From Malachius bipustulatus (Eukaryota > Arthropoda > Insecta > Coleoptera > Melyridae), in assembly GCA_910589415.1 (NCBI GenBank), contig OU342638.1, positions 37,297,579 through 37,361,578 on the forward strand: a stretch of DNA of 64,000 nucleotides, written 5' to 3'. Below, piece by piece: positions 11,186 to 23,736 of this stretch. How positions within the stretch are numbered: position 1 is the first letter of the stretch; each line of letters starts with the position of its first letter. The notes under the pieces were generated by a model. It was not told the DNA's origin. It did not search any database and saw nothing but the letters and a program-made list of their open reading frames with translations. A program made the translations under genes and the position numbers.

Positions 11186-14034
11186 CTAACTAGTCAACAT
11201 TGCAGCTATACAAGCAGTCATCAAACAAACCAGAAACCCGCCGAAGAAAGCCCTAAAAACCAGTCTACTAACTGCTTCGGCTTTCGAAGGAACCATGGCA
11301 CTGAGGGTGGAGATTTGTATCCCGATGGACCCGGGATTGGAAAACCCGCAAATCGCGTAAGTGGCGATCATTTCGCTTCTCGACTAAAACAATAATGACG
11401 AGCAATAAACAAATAAATTCTGTAACTAATAAACGCACCGAGAGCCCCATTCCTTTGAGCTGCTTGAAGGCGACGAACTCGTTGACCATCGTCTTGATTC
11501 CAATCAATTGGCCCACTCTGCTGCATTCTTCCCACGGGACACCCATCACGTAACTGACCGGTATGAATATTTTCCCCGCTATCGACTCGATCGACCAAAT
11601 TTCATCATCGCTGGTGTAACCTGGATTATGTAACTTAATTTTTTTAAAAATTATAGCGGAAAAGAAGAAGAAGAATTACCAACTAACATGCCTAGCCAGC
11701 CCAGCACTCCGTTAATGAACGCGGTGAATCCCACAAAAGCAACGAGGTTAGCTATGATACCCGTTACGATATTGTAAGCATCCGAAGAACCCTTAGCGGC
11801 CGCGTCTAGCACTGAATCGTACTCCCTGATAATATAAGAAGAAGAAGAAATATCAGAAAAAGAAGGAGTAATTATGGTAGAATCATACATTTCAGTTACT
11901 TCGACGTTGTCTTTTTTAATCTTGATTTCTTCAGTTTCAGGACACAGCATTTTACTAAAACACAAAGCAGCAGGAGCTGACATCACGCTTGCTGTTATTA
12001 TATGAGTTGGGTTAGCACCAAAGGAAATATAAGCTGCCAGAATTGTACCTGAAATAAATAATATTATCGAGTCAGCTTTATGATATCAATTACACTGTAC
12101 CTGAAACAGTAGCAAAACCTGACGTCATAATTGAATGAATTTCCGAGTCGGTCAAGTGCACCAAGAACGGTTTCAACAGTAAGGGCGCTTCTGACTGAAA
12201 TTTGATCAATTTTATTAGGGCTGCTGTATATCTTAAATGTAAAAGTATCAAAATACTTGGCTTAGGAATATGTTGGCAGCGCTGTTTACGCTCTCGCAGA
12301 TCGAAGTTCCCATGATCGTCTGCAGGAGCGAGCCCAGATTCTTCACTATCATTTGCATGATTCCATAGTAATATAATATATTTATTACAAAACCAAGAAA
12401 GAGAATCGTTGATAAGGCCTGGAATACATTTTTTTAACCTTTGAATGCAAGAACGTGTGAATAAATTAATTAACTTACAGCAAACGCGAACACTTGGAGG
12501 GAATAAACCAGCTGCTCCCCGTAAACCATTTCCGCTCCTTTCAAAGCGTAGGCGAGGAAAACGTCCGTTTTATTCCCGATGCAATCGAATACCTGTCGAC
12601 CGATCTCCCATCTGATCGTTAAGAGACCAAAAATGAATTGTAAAATTAGGCCCCATGTTACTGTATGCCAGGGAATCTAAAACTTTTTTTTATCATAATT
12701 TGATCAAATAAATCATGAAATCAATTACTTTGGATCGATTATTAGAAAAAATGTATCCGCAAGAGAGAAAAATGGCTAGACCTGATAAGGGCATTAGCCT
12801 GTATAAGTCATCATACGCGTCGAAAATTAAGTACACTAGAAATCCTATTAGGAATAGCGTTGAAATTATTATATTTCCATATCTGCAAAAGAAAAATCAA
12901 ATTAGCAAGTAAACGTTTAGGGACTCTACTGCTTTTAATAAATGCGCAAGCGTGGAGAGCTTGAGTCACTATTAGAGTAAATTTTGTTTACATATCAACA
13001 ACACTTACCGTAATTTCCTAAAAGCAGCCACAATCGGGGTAATTAGACTCCGTTCCAGAAACGGTAAGACGTACGGTTTGAAAATGTAGACGTGAAAGTA
13101 TCCGTAATTGAAAATCGTGAAGATTATCACCAGGAATCCATAGCCGTCGCAGCAATTCTCGAATGGTGAAAAGTCTGCAAAATTTCTGGAAATAAATACA
13201 CTCACCTATTAATTATAGTCGCTCATACCGGTTGATTTTTTGAATCGGTAGATCGTACACCAGATGAAATACGACCAAAGCAGGATGAAAATCGAGATGC
13301 TCGTTAAGAGGTTGCTTATCCTGGTCTTGTTTTTCGTTTTCTCCATCTTTTCTGGATTTTCCAGACACTGAAAATAGTCCTCATTTGCTACAATTATTTT
13401 AGAATGTGTGCTTATCTTTATGGATTTATTTTACAATATAAGAAATTAAAATTAATTGCCGGGATAGATAAGAAATGAAATAAGTAACTGATGAATAATA
13501 ATAGGTAGGTAGGTATAAGCGATAAAAAAGTTGTCATTTTGATTGTTTCTTATTCTGGTGCTAGTATTTTAATTTTTCAAAAAAAAAGGTGTTTATTAAT
13601 TGTAAGTCTAATAAAACAATAATCGAGTATTGCATTGTTTCAAACAATTTGCTTTTATTAAGTGTATTGTGTTGTACATATGTACCTAATCCACTTTACG
13701 ACTAAAAAGCTTTAAAGTGACAGAATGTTAACATATGTAAACATGGACGCAATTAAATGGATTTAATTAGCTTTAATAACATTTTTCTGTCGCAGCACTA
13801 GCACTAGCACTATCTTAAACAATGAATAAATAAGCGACAAGTTGAGGCATATTTACCCTAATTAAAGAGATTTAGCTATACGAAAACTTGACCTTCTTAT
13901 TTTAATTATTAATAAACTTACCTGCTCGTTTTTTGTGTTTGTATTATAATTATATTTAAATAAAAATGAAATTAAAAATATAAAACAATAATAATAATTA
14001 TAATACTTACAGAGTTAATACTTTCCACGGTCAT
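11186..14034 (-). CDS. Concentrative nucleoside transporter (SLC28/CNT family)
   Basis: Ten exons on the minus strand give 561 residues: 14011-14034, 13229-13367, 13009-13174, 12729-12882, 12479-12676, 12257-12418, 12101-12194, 11680-12048, 11439-11620 and 11186-11383; all phases agree. CNT proteins import nucleosides across the plasma membrane driven by Na+ or H+. The C-terminal half is diagnostic: ESVNSAANIFLSQ, SEAPLLLKPFL, AALCFSKMLCPETEE, VMGVPWEECSRVGQLIGIKT with NEFVAF, SEMIATYAICGFSNPGSIGI and a final MTACIAAMLTS. These match the substrate- and ion-binding hairpins and the terminus of human CNT1-3. The N-terminal region has hydrophobic helices and GYIFSNNRSK before the core. Exon 1 codes only MTVESINS, so the start is the least certain part. 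Exon 8 holds a low-complexity Ser/Glu-rich loop between helices (about codons 345-395). Confidence 0.9.
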
Positions 14035-16262
14035 ATCATATCATAAAAAATACCAAAATGTGCGATGAAATAATGGGAAGGTGTGATTCTTTAAATCACA
14101 GCAATATAAACATTTTGTGCGACTATCCAAAGAATAGGAAACAATTATTATTACGTATAATCAGTAACCACGCATCAGGTTGACAATAATAATAATTATT
14201 TTGATTATTTACCCATTACTGCAAATATAAAAAAAACAATCAGCGGAGTTATTTCACAATTCATATAACTTGATCGAACAACATGCACGCTACACCTGTT
14301 GATTCGAAATGATCATTGCGGGTAACTCGGCTGCGCGATTTACTTTTAATTGACCATGATTTTATTGGGAAAAGTAATTGTTATTACCGTGAATATATAA
14401 ATATGCATTTATGCGATCAGATATTTCCTGCTCTACATTAAGTTATTGACGATAATGTATGTTTTTTATAGCTTCCTAGAATCGTGAATAATAATAATAA
14501 TAATAATAAGAACTACAATAATAATTCAAAATTAGCAATCATGACCATGACTACTGGTTACAAGTCACAACAATGTATTTTAGTTGGGGAACTCACCACA
14601 TTACGTCACACTTTTATTAGCTCCTTGGCTCCTCCCCCTCAACCTAATACAGCTATCTCATTCGCTCAATCTAGAGAAATAGTTATAATAAGACTTATTA
14701 TTAGTTTATCGAGTCTTGTTGTATCAATTATTTATTATTATTATTATATAAATAATAACAAACTGTTAATGGTTATGATGGTAATAATTTCCAGTTTAAA
14801 TAGAATGTAATAATAACTGAACGCTGCCAGTGATCCTATTGTCCGACCTTCAGCAGCAGCGTACACCTCCTTTCGGTTCTGCGATCCTGGGTCGAAAGTT
14901 CATCAAATCGACGTCGTGCTCATCTCGTAGTAGCCATAGTTCGCTGTCTGGTCAATTTAAAATAGGCCAATTGACGAAACAAAAATGATGACACATTTAA
15001 TTAAAAAATTAATGCTCCTAATACCTTTTCCAGTTTATTATCCCAATTATTATAATGCTACGACGGCGTATTAGTGCCACAGCACTTTTTTTTATATTTC
15101 GACATTTGAAATCAAAAAATTTTGAATTGCAATCTCAAAATTACATTTATTTGAAAAGTTGAATTTTGTTCTCAAAATTTTGAGTTTTGAAAAATCGAAA
15201 TATCAAAAAAGGCAGATTTTTCCTGTCTCTAGGAAACGGGGAGAGCTACAGAAGAACCGCGTAAATACAGTTCTAATGAACTTCTCGTACCTACTTTCTA
15301 TCTTCTGACGGGGGATTTTTTATTAAAATCGAAGAGAACGTTTTTCGAAAAATATGCACCTACGTGGATTTCGTTTTTTTTTTCTGTGCCGGCATAAGAT
15401 CCTGCCTCAGTTGGACACATTCCCCAGGGTACCTTATCAAAATTTTATCTTTATAAATGCTTTTTTATTGTTAACCTGATACATACTCGAATAGATCAAG
15501 CAAAACAGACTAATTTAATTTAATGACTGTAGTAAATTAACAGACATTCTCAATTCTACATTCTTAAAAATATAAATTATTCTTATTATCTTATTCTAGC
15601 AAATTAATATGTAGATTGTATTAACTGAACGCATCCAGTGACCACTAAGCAATGGTTGACATTGTTGACAGTTATGAAGTTACATACAGACACATGACAT
15701 GACATGACAGGCAGCGTACACGGAACTAGGCAACACCGCTGCGATAGGAGGGGTTGACTTCGGCGTCCGAATCGGACCAAGGATTCTGTATATAACTATA
15801 GGATTGCTCCATTCCTATGCTACTCATGTTGTCGCGTCCCCACCACTCCACGAGGCTGATGTGACGTCAGAGGAGTGCTGGGCCCGCGAACCTTGTATCT
15901 AAAGCACGTGCTGACAGTGAGGAAGTGTTGCTAAAGAGCTTTGTTTTTGTGCAAAAACCTGTGTAAAACTACAGTGAAAGTGTCTTTGTGTTATTTTCAA
16001 CCCTATTTTAATTTAGTGTGGTAAGAATAATTATTATAAAACGTTATTATAAACAGTTACATGCACACTGTGTGTAACCGATTGATATGTTCTTTTATCA
16101 CCCTGTAAATTCTTCATTTATTGTGCGTTTTTACCTGATTTTTTTTATTACTGTTGCACGTGCTGGCTGGATCATTTGTATTTTAATAGCTCTAGAATCT
16201 ACAGAAGAGGTAAAAATATAAAATAAAAATAATTTTGCGAATATTATAGGAGGTAAATGAAC
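14035..16262. other. Intergenic, with dispersed-repeat fragments and a possible leader exon
   Basis: There is no coding gene. Blocks at about 14816-14960 and 15620-15800 belong to a dispersed family also seen at 29465-29660 (shared GAACGCNNCCAGTGA, CTTCTGCGATCCTG and TATACAGAATCCTTGG). A TATATAACTATAGG box near 15790 followed by a GC-richer stretch and a good TG/GTAAGA donor near 16021 could be a promoter with a first non-coding exon on the plus strand. The LTR element sits just downstream, so any host exon it once joined is not visible. Confidence 0.35.
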
Positions 16263-16266
16263 ATGT
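16263..16266. repeat. Left target-site duplication (ATGT) of the LTR element
   Basis: ATGT stands directly before the 5' LTR (TGTAAC...) and again at 27641-27644 directly after the 3' LTR (...GCTGCA). A 4-bp duplication is within the 4-6 bp usual for Ty3/gypsy integrases. Confidence 0.75.
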
Positions 16267-17958
16267 TGTAACGTGAATACGTCACCTGTTGTCCTCCTTG
16301 CAAAGCTTCCCTCGTTTTAAAGAGAATTGTAAAATTACAGTTCCCTACAACTCCCTATAATATAGATCGCATCTTTGAACTGACTACCCACACCATATTC
16401 TGGCGCTGGTACTGTCCGGATAATTCACTACTAGATGGCATTGCACGTTTCGTTTCACTTAGATCCTGAGTTCCTTTCAGGAACCAAATAAGCTGTCGTT
16501 TCAGTCCGATCCTGAGTTCCTTTCAGGAACCAAATAAGTTGTCAACTGTCAATCAGATTTCAGTATCTGCCCGTGACATTTCTCCTTTCACCAACCGAAG
16601 GCGGATTTCCTCTCGAGTTCACGGAACTGAATTCACTTCCTTTTTATCTGTCCATCAAGAAAGTTGATTCTCTTGATCGTTCCCATCGAAGCCTGTTGTT
16701 CAGGGTAAGTCGCCATTACAGATATTTTTGAAGAGAAGCTCTAATTTGATTATTACTTATTTTTAGCTTCTGGGATTTCCTTCAATCTTTCGGGGATTCT
16801 ATCTCAACGTTACCTTATACCTTATCTTTACCTTTATCTCTGGTAAATACTTTGTCTTCTCCGGTATTTACTAACTATCTGGATTAATTGCCTATTGCGA
16901 CCGAGGAAGCCATCTTGAACTAAGAAACAAAGGGAGCATGGCCCATTTTTATTCTCCAACTATCTAATTCATCCTTCCACCGTTTTCATTCATCCAAGGT
17001 GAAATAAATCAACATTTCGAAGATCTCCAATAACAACAGAGCATTTTCCCGGTGCTAGTGCTGTTTACGACCTTTCAACCCCAGGAGCCTCGTCAGGGCG
17101 CGGTCCCTACACCTGCTGGTTTTCTTCTGGAGATTTCAATGCCTGATTAAGCACCACACCTAGTAAAGTCCAGGAGTTATTAATATCCTTTTTACTGTCA
17201 AAATAAAGACAGTTTTTACCTCAATCAGCTTCATCCCGGAAACTGTAAGTGTTGTCTTTTATTTTATTTCACCGATCATGACGAAGAAGGACTAGAAGAT
17301 CAGTGCTAACTTAGTAAATTAATTAATTATCACTCACGAACTTTATCTTTCCCGATATAAATGATATCGGAAGTATCTTATTCTTTTGTACACAGCTGTA
17401 CAAGATAAAGGATCCTTTATTTTCAAACAAACTGATTGTTTAAATATATTTATATCAGATTTAAAGCTTTTAAAATAAGACAGGATAATTATTTGATTTT
17501 AATTAAACAGGAAATGTAAACCATAATTTGCTCATTAAACATCTGTCCATTTTAACTTATTCTTTGAAAATCACATTAACATCTTTATAACCCTAAATCT
17601 ACTTTTTATTAGTTCTTCATAGAGTTTAGGTAGCACAATAAAAATAAGAACTCGAGCAAATCGAGTTAATAAGAACTGAAGAACTCTTTGGCATCCCTAA
17701 TCTACCTTAGATACCTATATATAGGGTGTACCTTTTAAATAATTAAAGCAGCAGAATAACTAGCACTCTGATAGTATTTGATTCAGTTTTCAAGTTATTC
17801 AACTTCATTATCTTCAGAGAAATTTGTCGTGAAAGTTTCTTTTGCAGTATTATCGTTTTGCCGAAACAACATTTTGCCCTTCGCTTGCACTGCAAGCTCT
17901 CGTTACTGCTACTTTCGACATTCCCTGAATTATAATCAATTATTTTGCTCACGCTGCA
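16267..17958 (+). repeat. 5' LTR
   Basis: TG...CA bounded, 1,692 bp, the same as 25949-27640 wherever compared. Inside it a 31-bp unit starting GATCCTGAGTTCCTTTCAGG occurs twice (16462-16492 and 16508-16538, period 46). A CCTATAATATAG box at about 16354 could serve as a TATA element. It also holds CCTTATACCTTATCTTTACC (about 16810), part of the TTATCT enrichment of the element. Confidence 0.95.
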
Positions 17959-17960
17959 AT

Positions 17961-17986
17961 TGGCATTTCCCCGGCGGGAATCGAAT
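17961..17986 (+). other. tRNA primer-binding site
   Basis: Two bases after the LTR the sequence starts TGG (complement of the tRNA CCA end) and continues CATTTCCCCGGCGGGAATCG, with a GGGAATCGAA stretch as expected from complementarity to a tRNA T-arm. I could not assign the primer tRNA with confidence. Confidence 0.65.
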
Positions 17987-19075
17987 TCACCCTCAAACTT
18001 TGGATTAGAAACTACCTTAATTAAATAAAAGCACTTGATCTCTTCCTAGTTCCCATTATAAATGGAAAATTGATATTAACGTCATAAATTACTTTGTTCA
18101 GATGTATCGTACAGTTATCTTACTTTTTTTTAATGCATGATTATTATAGTTGCATGAACTCGCATGTTAGTCTAAGAATGTCTTAGTTAGTTATTGTTTT
18201 TTTTACTGCTGGTGAATAATAGTGTCGTGACGCGAAAATACCTTATCTTCTTACCGCTACACTGCCGCTAAAGGGTAACCTTGCAAAAGGAGCTTTACGG
18301 AGTGGTTGTTAATACTGTCGCGAAGGTCTCGAGTAAGCTTTGGGAGAAGTTTGACTCCGTGCAAAGAGGATACTCTTAAGAGAGCTCTGCGATCAAACTG
18401 TCTTTGAAAGTTACATCCAAACATTTCCTTCATTAACATTATCCCATACCTTCGCTCATGAATTTTAAGTTAAATTCGAAATATCTGAATTATCGATCAG
18501 CTGTTCCAACTGGTGTCCCTCTGTCATTGTCATACGCTGACAGACTGCTAAAGCAACGACAATTCTTTACGTCTAACGTAGAAAGTGAATTCTTTACGTG
18601 TAAAGATACGTCATGGTGACATGTACTTCTTCCGATCCCTACCTTACCGACTCTAGAGAATATCTGTTCTTACCGACATACCTATGCATATTTAAATATT
18701 GCCTTATCTTATCTTAGTATCTCTCTAGATTACCTTTATCTCTCTCTCTACTAAGAAATTATATCTTATATCGGTATTTTAGTTTTTTTGAAATACCGTG
18801 ACCTATTTTTCGTTTTAAAACGAAGGGAATTCTTTTGAATTTAAATCTCTCTCTCTCACTTGTACTGGTGACGCGACGTCACAGCCAAGTCAAGTAGGCC
18901 AGGTTTATTCTTTCTTTATATAGGCCAGGTTCATTCTTTCCTTATTTAGGCCAGGTACACTAGGTGCTACGTTGCCTACCTGTGCTGATAATACTACTGT
19001 CTTCTCTCTAGAATAAAATAAAAAATTTTATTCTTATCTATCTATATTATATTATAGTACCTACATTTTTCTAAA
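17987..19075 (+). other. Long 5' leader of the LTR element
   Basis: About 1.1 kb between the primer site and gag with no long frame. It contains a set of TTATCT/CTTATC words (for example 18115-18125, 18240-18250, 18705-18720, 19030-19040) and a CT-rich run (CTCTCTCTC) near 18845-18860. It presumably carries packaging and translation-control signals. Confidence 0.6.
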
Positions 19076-20467
19076 ATGAACCCCGCTTCAGCCCTGCTCA
19101 GCGATGAGCTTACCTATGAGATTGCGTTGAGGAAACAAACACCTCAAAGTACGCAAGACAAGCGAAGGAAACAATTCCGAGCGCTTATTAATAGGGAAGA
19201 TTCTACGGTAGCGTTAGAGTCACCCTACGATTTTGATAAGGATCTTTCTGAAATCAAAGCAACTTTGCTAGATTTAAAGAAAAAGATTCCTGAAGCTTCT
19301 GGATTGTTCACTGATCTTGCAAGCAGACGTATCCCTTTTCGAGTGGATCATGTTATCGCTCGAATAAACAGATTAAATGTTGAAGCTGATGCTTCTAAGA
19401 AATTTCATAGAGATGAGGCTTATGGAGAAGCACTCCAGTTGGAGGGAGAATGGCTTCTGAAGTTGGATGAGAATGAACCGGTCGTTCCTCCTGTTTCTGA
19501 TACCTCGCAATCATCTACCTCAACAGCTAGTACCAAGTACAGTGTCCCTGTACATAAGTGGAACCTAAGGTTTTCAGGCTCTAGTAAAGACAACCTGATT
19601 TATTTCCTAGAAAGGGTTCGAGAATTGCAAATCTCGCGGAATGTTTCCGATGAGAGTCTTTTTACTTCAGCAGTTGACTTATTTGAGGATAAGGCCCTCA
19701 CCTGGTATCGCAGTGTTGCCGGTTCGTTAAAATCTTGGCAAGAAATTAAGTTGAGGTTGAAGGAAACTTTCTTACCCCTATCTTACGATGATGATCTTCT
19801 CAATGAGATAAATCATCGCACTCAAGGAGAAGAGGAACTAGTAGCCCTGTATGTAGCCTCCATGAAAGAACTTTTCAAAAGACTTTCAATTATTCCCTCA
19901 GAGGAGGAACAGTTTAAGATCATAAAGCGGAATCTACACCCCTACTTCTTGAACCATTTGGCTCTGGTTGAAGTGTCAACTGCCAATGAGATTATCTCTA
20001 TATGCAAGAAGCTAGAAGACAATAGGGCCATGATTTCTAAATATCGACCCCCTCCCTCAAAGAAGGTGCATAGCCTCCTTAGTTCAGACCTGGCATGTCC
20101 AGATGAGGCCATTCTAACATCGGCAAAACATTCCTTTGTCCCTTCAAGGTCAACTTCTCGTCTTTCAGGAAAACGTGATGCAGGTCACGACCAAGCTTCT
20201 TTACCTTTCTGTTGGAATTGTTCTAACCAGGGTCATCTCTACCCAAAATGTCGAAAACCCAGAACTATTTTCTGCTATGGTTGTGGAAAGAAAGATGTTT
20301 TTAAACCAAAATGTCCCTCTTGCTCACCGAACTATTCTCGCCCAAAAAACGAGAAGACTGCGCGTCAGGGTGCAACGCAGCAGGAGTCAAGACACCCAAA
20401 AGTATCTCTCCCTTCGAAGAGGCCCGTGGATACAAACCACGCAAGCCCCTCCGAAGACCAAAAGTGA
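19076..20467 (+). CDS. gag: Gag polyprotein of the LTR retrotransposon
   Basis: The frame is 463 codons. Residues ~160-320 form the retrotransposon Gag capsid core (KWNLRFSGSSKDNLIYFLER, then ALTWYRSV and LKETFLPLSYDDDL), which assembles the virus-like particle. The C-terminal nucleocapsid has a CX2CX4HX4C zinc knuckle (CWNCSNQGHLYPKC) followed by a second, Cys-rich knuckle-like motif (CYGCGKK...KCPSC, lacking the usual His). The reading frame ends 117 nt beyond the slippery heptamer at 20344-20350. Capsid and nucleocapsid features are complete, so the gene looks functional. Confidence 0.92.
   Translation: MNPASALLSDELTYEIALRKQTPQSTQDKRRKQFRALINREDSTVALESPYDFDKDLSEIKATLLDLKKKIPEASGLFTDLASRRIPFRVDHVIARINRLNVEADASKKFHRDEAYGEALQLEGEWLLKLDENEPVVPPVSDTSQSSTSTASTKYSVPVHKWNLRFSGSSKDNLIYFLERVRELQISRNVSDESLFTSAVDLFEDKALTWYRSVAGSLKSWQEIKLRLKETFLPLSYDDDLLNEINHRTQGEEELVALYVASMKELFKRLSIIPSEEEQFKIIKRNLHPYFLNHLALVEVSTANEIISICKKLEDNRAMISKYRPPPSKKVHSLLSSDLACPDEAILTSAKHSFVPSRSTSRLSGKRDAGHDQASLPFCWNCSNQGHLYPKCRKPRTIFCYGCGKKDVFKPKCPSCSPNYSRPKNEKTARQGATQQESRHPKVSLPSKRPVDTNHASPSEDQK
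20344..20350 (+). promoter_or_regulatory. -1 programmed frameshift site (A AAA AAC) between gag and pol
   Basis: The heptamer AAAAAAC lies within the overlap of the gag and pol frames and is phased A-AAA-AAC in the gag frame, with pol in -1. This is the canonical X-XXY-YYZ slippery site used by many retroviruses and retrotransposons. It sits just after the second Cys motif, so slippage would give a Gag-Pol fusion that keeps both knuckles. The G/C-containing downstream stretch (about 20355-20400) could fold into the stimulating stem, but I have not folded it. Confidence 0.8.
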
Positions 20468-23400
20468 ATATATTTACGACTGCGGACCTCCACCATCAAA
20501 GGAATATGTGGAAGGTCTGGTTAAATAGAGTCTCTGATTTCTATCGGACTCCAATTGTCATCCCTAAAAATAAACCTAGTAGGTCTACGACCCCTGAAAT
20601 GATACCCCCAATCGTGTCTCAAATTCTACAACCCGATCCAGTAGATAACCGTCCCTATATCTCGGTGGATATGCAAGGAAAGCGTTTCACTGCTCTTTTT
20701 GACACTGGAGCAAATATTTCGGTTTGTGATGTTGAAGTCATAAAAGAAATTTTCGGCAGAACCCATGATTCCTCTGGAAATTCAGATCTCTTATGTTCCC
20801 TTCGAAATGCAGATGGTTCACCATTACCTGTCACTTCAATCTTGGACCTTACCTTAACTATTGATGACGTCACTAAAGTTGTTCGTTTTCATGTTGTACC
20901 TTCTATCTTGCCCGAGATTATCTTAGGTATGAACGTGGCCATAGCTTTCAATATCTCTATTGATTTTTCCAGAGATTCATTTGAGGTTAGAGACCGGGTG
21001 GATCCTCCCTCTTGTTTTGAAGAACCCCAGGTTAGCACCATAAGTAGAATCCATGATTTTTCTACTCTTCCTCCTGAAGATGTCGTGAAATTGAACCCGA
21101 TTATCGAAAAATTTCAAATTTTATCTCCTATCGATGTGCTGCCCGAAACTTCCGTTCTCTGTCATACTATAGAGACCCCGAATGCCAAACCTTTTAGACA
21201 AAGGCAGTATCCCTTGTCTCCGGCAGTTCAAAAATTTCTAAATGAGGAAATTGATAAGCTTTTGAAACTTAACATCATAGAGAAAAGTAATTCCCCCTGG
21301 TGTTCGCCAGTCCTTTTAGTGAAGAAAAAGGATAATACCTATCGCATGTGCTTTGATGGGAGAAAACTAAACGAAGTTACCACCCATGATGCATACCCTC
21401 TACCTAGGATTGATTCCATTCTCTGTAAACTGCGAGACGCAAATTTTCTTTCCTCTATAGACTTAAAGCAAGCCTTTTTCCAAGTACCTCTAGACGCTGA
21501 TTCACGTCCAAAGACAGCTTTTATAGTACCCGGAAGGGGTTTATACCAGTTCCGGCGTATGCCTTTTGGTTTGCGGAACAGCGCGCAAACGCAACAACGT
21601 CTCATGGACAGGATCATTGGACCTGACCTCGAGCCGTTCGTTTTTGTTTATCTGGATGACATAATTGTTGTCACTCATACCTTTGAGAAACATCTTGAAG
21701 TTCTAAACGAAGTCTATGAAAGGTTACGTAAGGCCAACCTCACTGTGAATTTTAAGAAGTGTCAATTTTGTCGTGACTCTCTTTCTTTCCTTGGATTTAT
21801 TGTAGACAAACAAGGTCTCCGTGTTTGTGAAGATAAAGTAAAGTCAATCACAGAAGCTCCCATTCCTCGCAACACCACAGGTGTCAGGCACATTCTAGGC
21901 ATTTTGCAATACTATCGTAGATTCGTCAAAGACTTTTCCACTATTAGTGCCCCTATCTCTGCACTTTTGCACAATAGAAAGAAGGGACAGTCTATTACTT
22001 GGACTTCAGAAGCTGACCAAGCCTTTAAACTCCTTAAAGAACGCCTAACATCGGCCCCTGTCTTGGCTAGCCCTGATTTTTCCAAGCCTTTCTGCATACA
22101 AACTGATGCGAGTGACTATGGAATCGGCGCAGTTCTGTATCAAGAAGACGAAGGTTTCGAACACCCAATAGCCTACGCTAGTCGCACTCTCTCTAAGGCA
22201 GAGAGGAAATACTATGCTACCGAAAAAGAATGCCTCGGAGTCCTTTTCGGCATAGAGCATTTTCGTCCCTATGTTGAAGGCACCAAATTCACGGTCTATA
22301 CCGACCATGCCTCTCTTCTCTGGCTTAAAAATTTTAAGGAGCCCACAGGTCGTTTAGCTAGGTGGTGTGTACGACTTAGCCAGTTCAATTACGAGATGAA
22401 ACATCGCAAGGGATCTTGTAATGTTCCAGCAGATTTCCTTTCTCGAAATATCTCTCTCTTAACCGCGAATGATCTTACACCAGATGAGTGGTATAGGAAA
22501 ATGGTGGAAAACGTCACGGGAAATCCAGATAGTTACCCAAATTTCACGGTTGAAAACGGTCTTCTTCTCAAACATCTGAAGCCGAACCATTCCTTATCGT
22601 TAAATCTTTCCAATTGGAAAATAGTCATACCTACTCCAAATAGGGATGATGTTGTTGCGTCTTTTCATAATCCCCCTACTTCGGCCCATTTCGGCGTAAG
22701 AAAAACCAAGGCACGAATATCGGAATTCTACTATTGGCCCAAAATGGACCTAACGGTAAAGAAATTCATACGAAATTGTCAGGTTTGCGGTGCTCACAAA
22801 TCGACTAATGTCGCTCGTGCTGGTTTAATGGGTGGTTACAAAAGCATAAGCTTTCCTTTCCAATTTATCTCCATAGATTTTATGGGCCCCTTTCCTAGGT
22901 CGAAAGCCAGGAATACACAACTTCTCGTAGTCACAGATTGGTTCTCTAAATTCGTGCTGGTAAAGCCCATGCCGAACGCAACCGCAGCTGCAGTTGTAAA
23001 ATACCTCGAAAACCAAGTTTTCTTGATCTTTGGTGTCCCTCAAATTGTTCTCTGCGACAATGCTCAGATTTTTAAGAGTACTCAGTTCACCAAGTTATTG
23101 GAAGAGTACCAAGTTAATTTGTGGTATAGTGCTAGGCACTTGTCACAAGTCAACCCTACCGAGAGGACCAATCGAACTTTGCTTACCGCTATCTCGTCTT
23201 ATGTGAAAGATAATCACAAAGACTGGGATAAAAATGTCTACAAGGTGGCCCAGGCAATTAATTTGTCTGTGAACGAAGTCACCAAACATTTTCCTGCTTT
23301 TCTAGTTTTCGCTCGAAACATACCTATTGACGGAACCTTTTATGGTCCTGTCGAAAATAACTACCTTGCCCTACCAGAAGATCTTTCTTATGTGCATAGG

Positions 23401-23736
23401 GAAAATGATATCTCCAGATTACCTCCTATCTTTGAAGACGTCAGAGTCAAATTAAAAAAGGCTTATGACGTAAATAAAAAGTATTATGATCTGCGTAAGC
23501 GCCCAGATGTTTTCCAAGAAGGAGAATTAGTATGGAAACATACTTACCCCCTTTCGAATGCTGCAAAGAACTTTGCTGCCAAACTGGCCCCCAAATTCGT
23601 ACTTTGCCGAATTTCCAAGGCAATATCTAAATTAGTGTACGAATTACAGGATCAGGAAGGCAACCCGCTAGGTCGCTGGCATGTGAAGGACTTAAAGGCG
23701 TATGGAGGCGTAGATCCGCCTCAAACTGATGAATAG
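20351..23736 (+). CDS. pol: Pol polyprotein of the LTR retrotransposon (made by -1 frameshift)
   Basis: The frame is open from 20311 or before, but translation should enter it at the slippery site. Numbering residues from 20311: aspartic protease with LFDTGAN (Asp131); reverse transcriptase with SIDLKQAFFQVPL, RRMPFGLRNS and the catalytic FVYLDDIIVV (Asp449, Asp450); RNase H with QTDASDYGIGAVLY (Asp599) and YATEKECLG; integrase with an H-H-C-C zinc finger (AHFGVRKTKA...CQVCGAHK), the DDE residues in SIDFMGPF, LCDNAQIFK and NPTERTNR, and a C-terminal GPY/F-like segment (APKFVLCRISK). There is no chromodomain. Every catalytic motif is intact. Confidence 0.95.

Noticed and set aside
14484..14810. 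108-codon frame starting with an Asn run
   Set aside because: AAT-repeat by-product with no conserved features.
17743..18008. Small frames repeated at 17.8 kb and 27.4 kb
   Set aside because: They lie in the two LTRs and repeat only because the LTRs are duplicates; no coding features.
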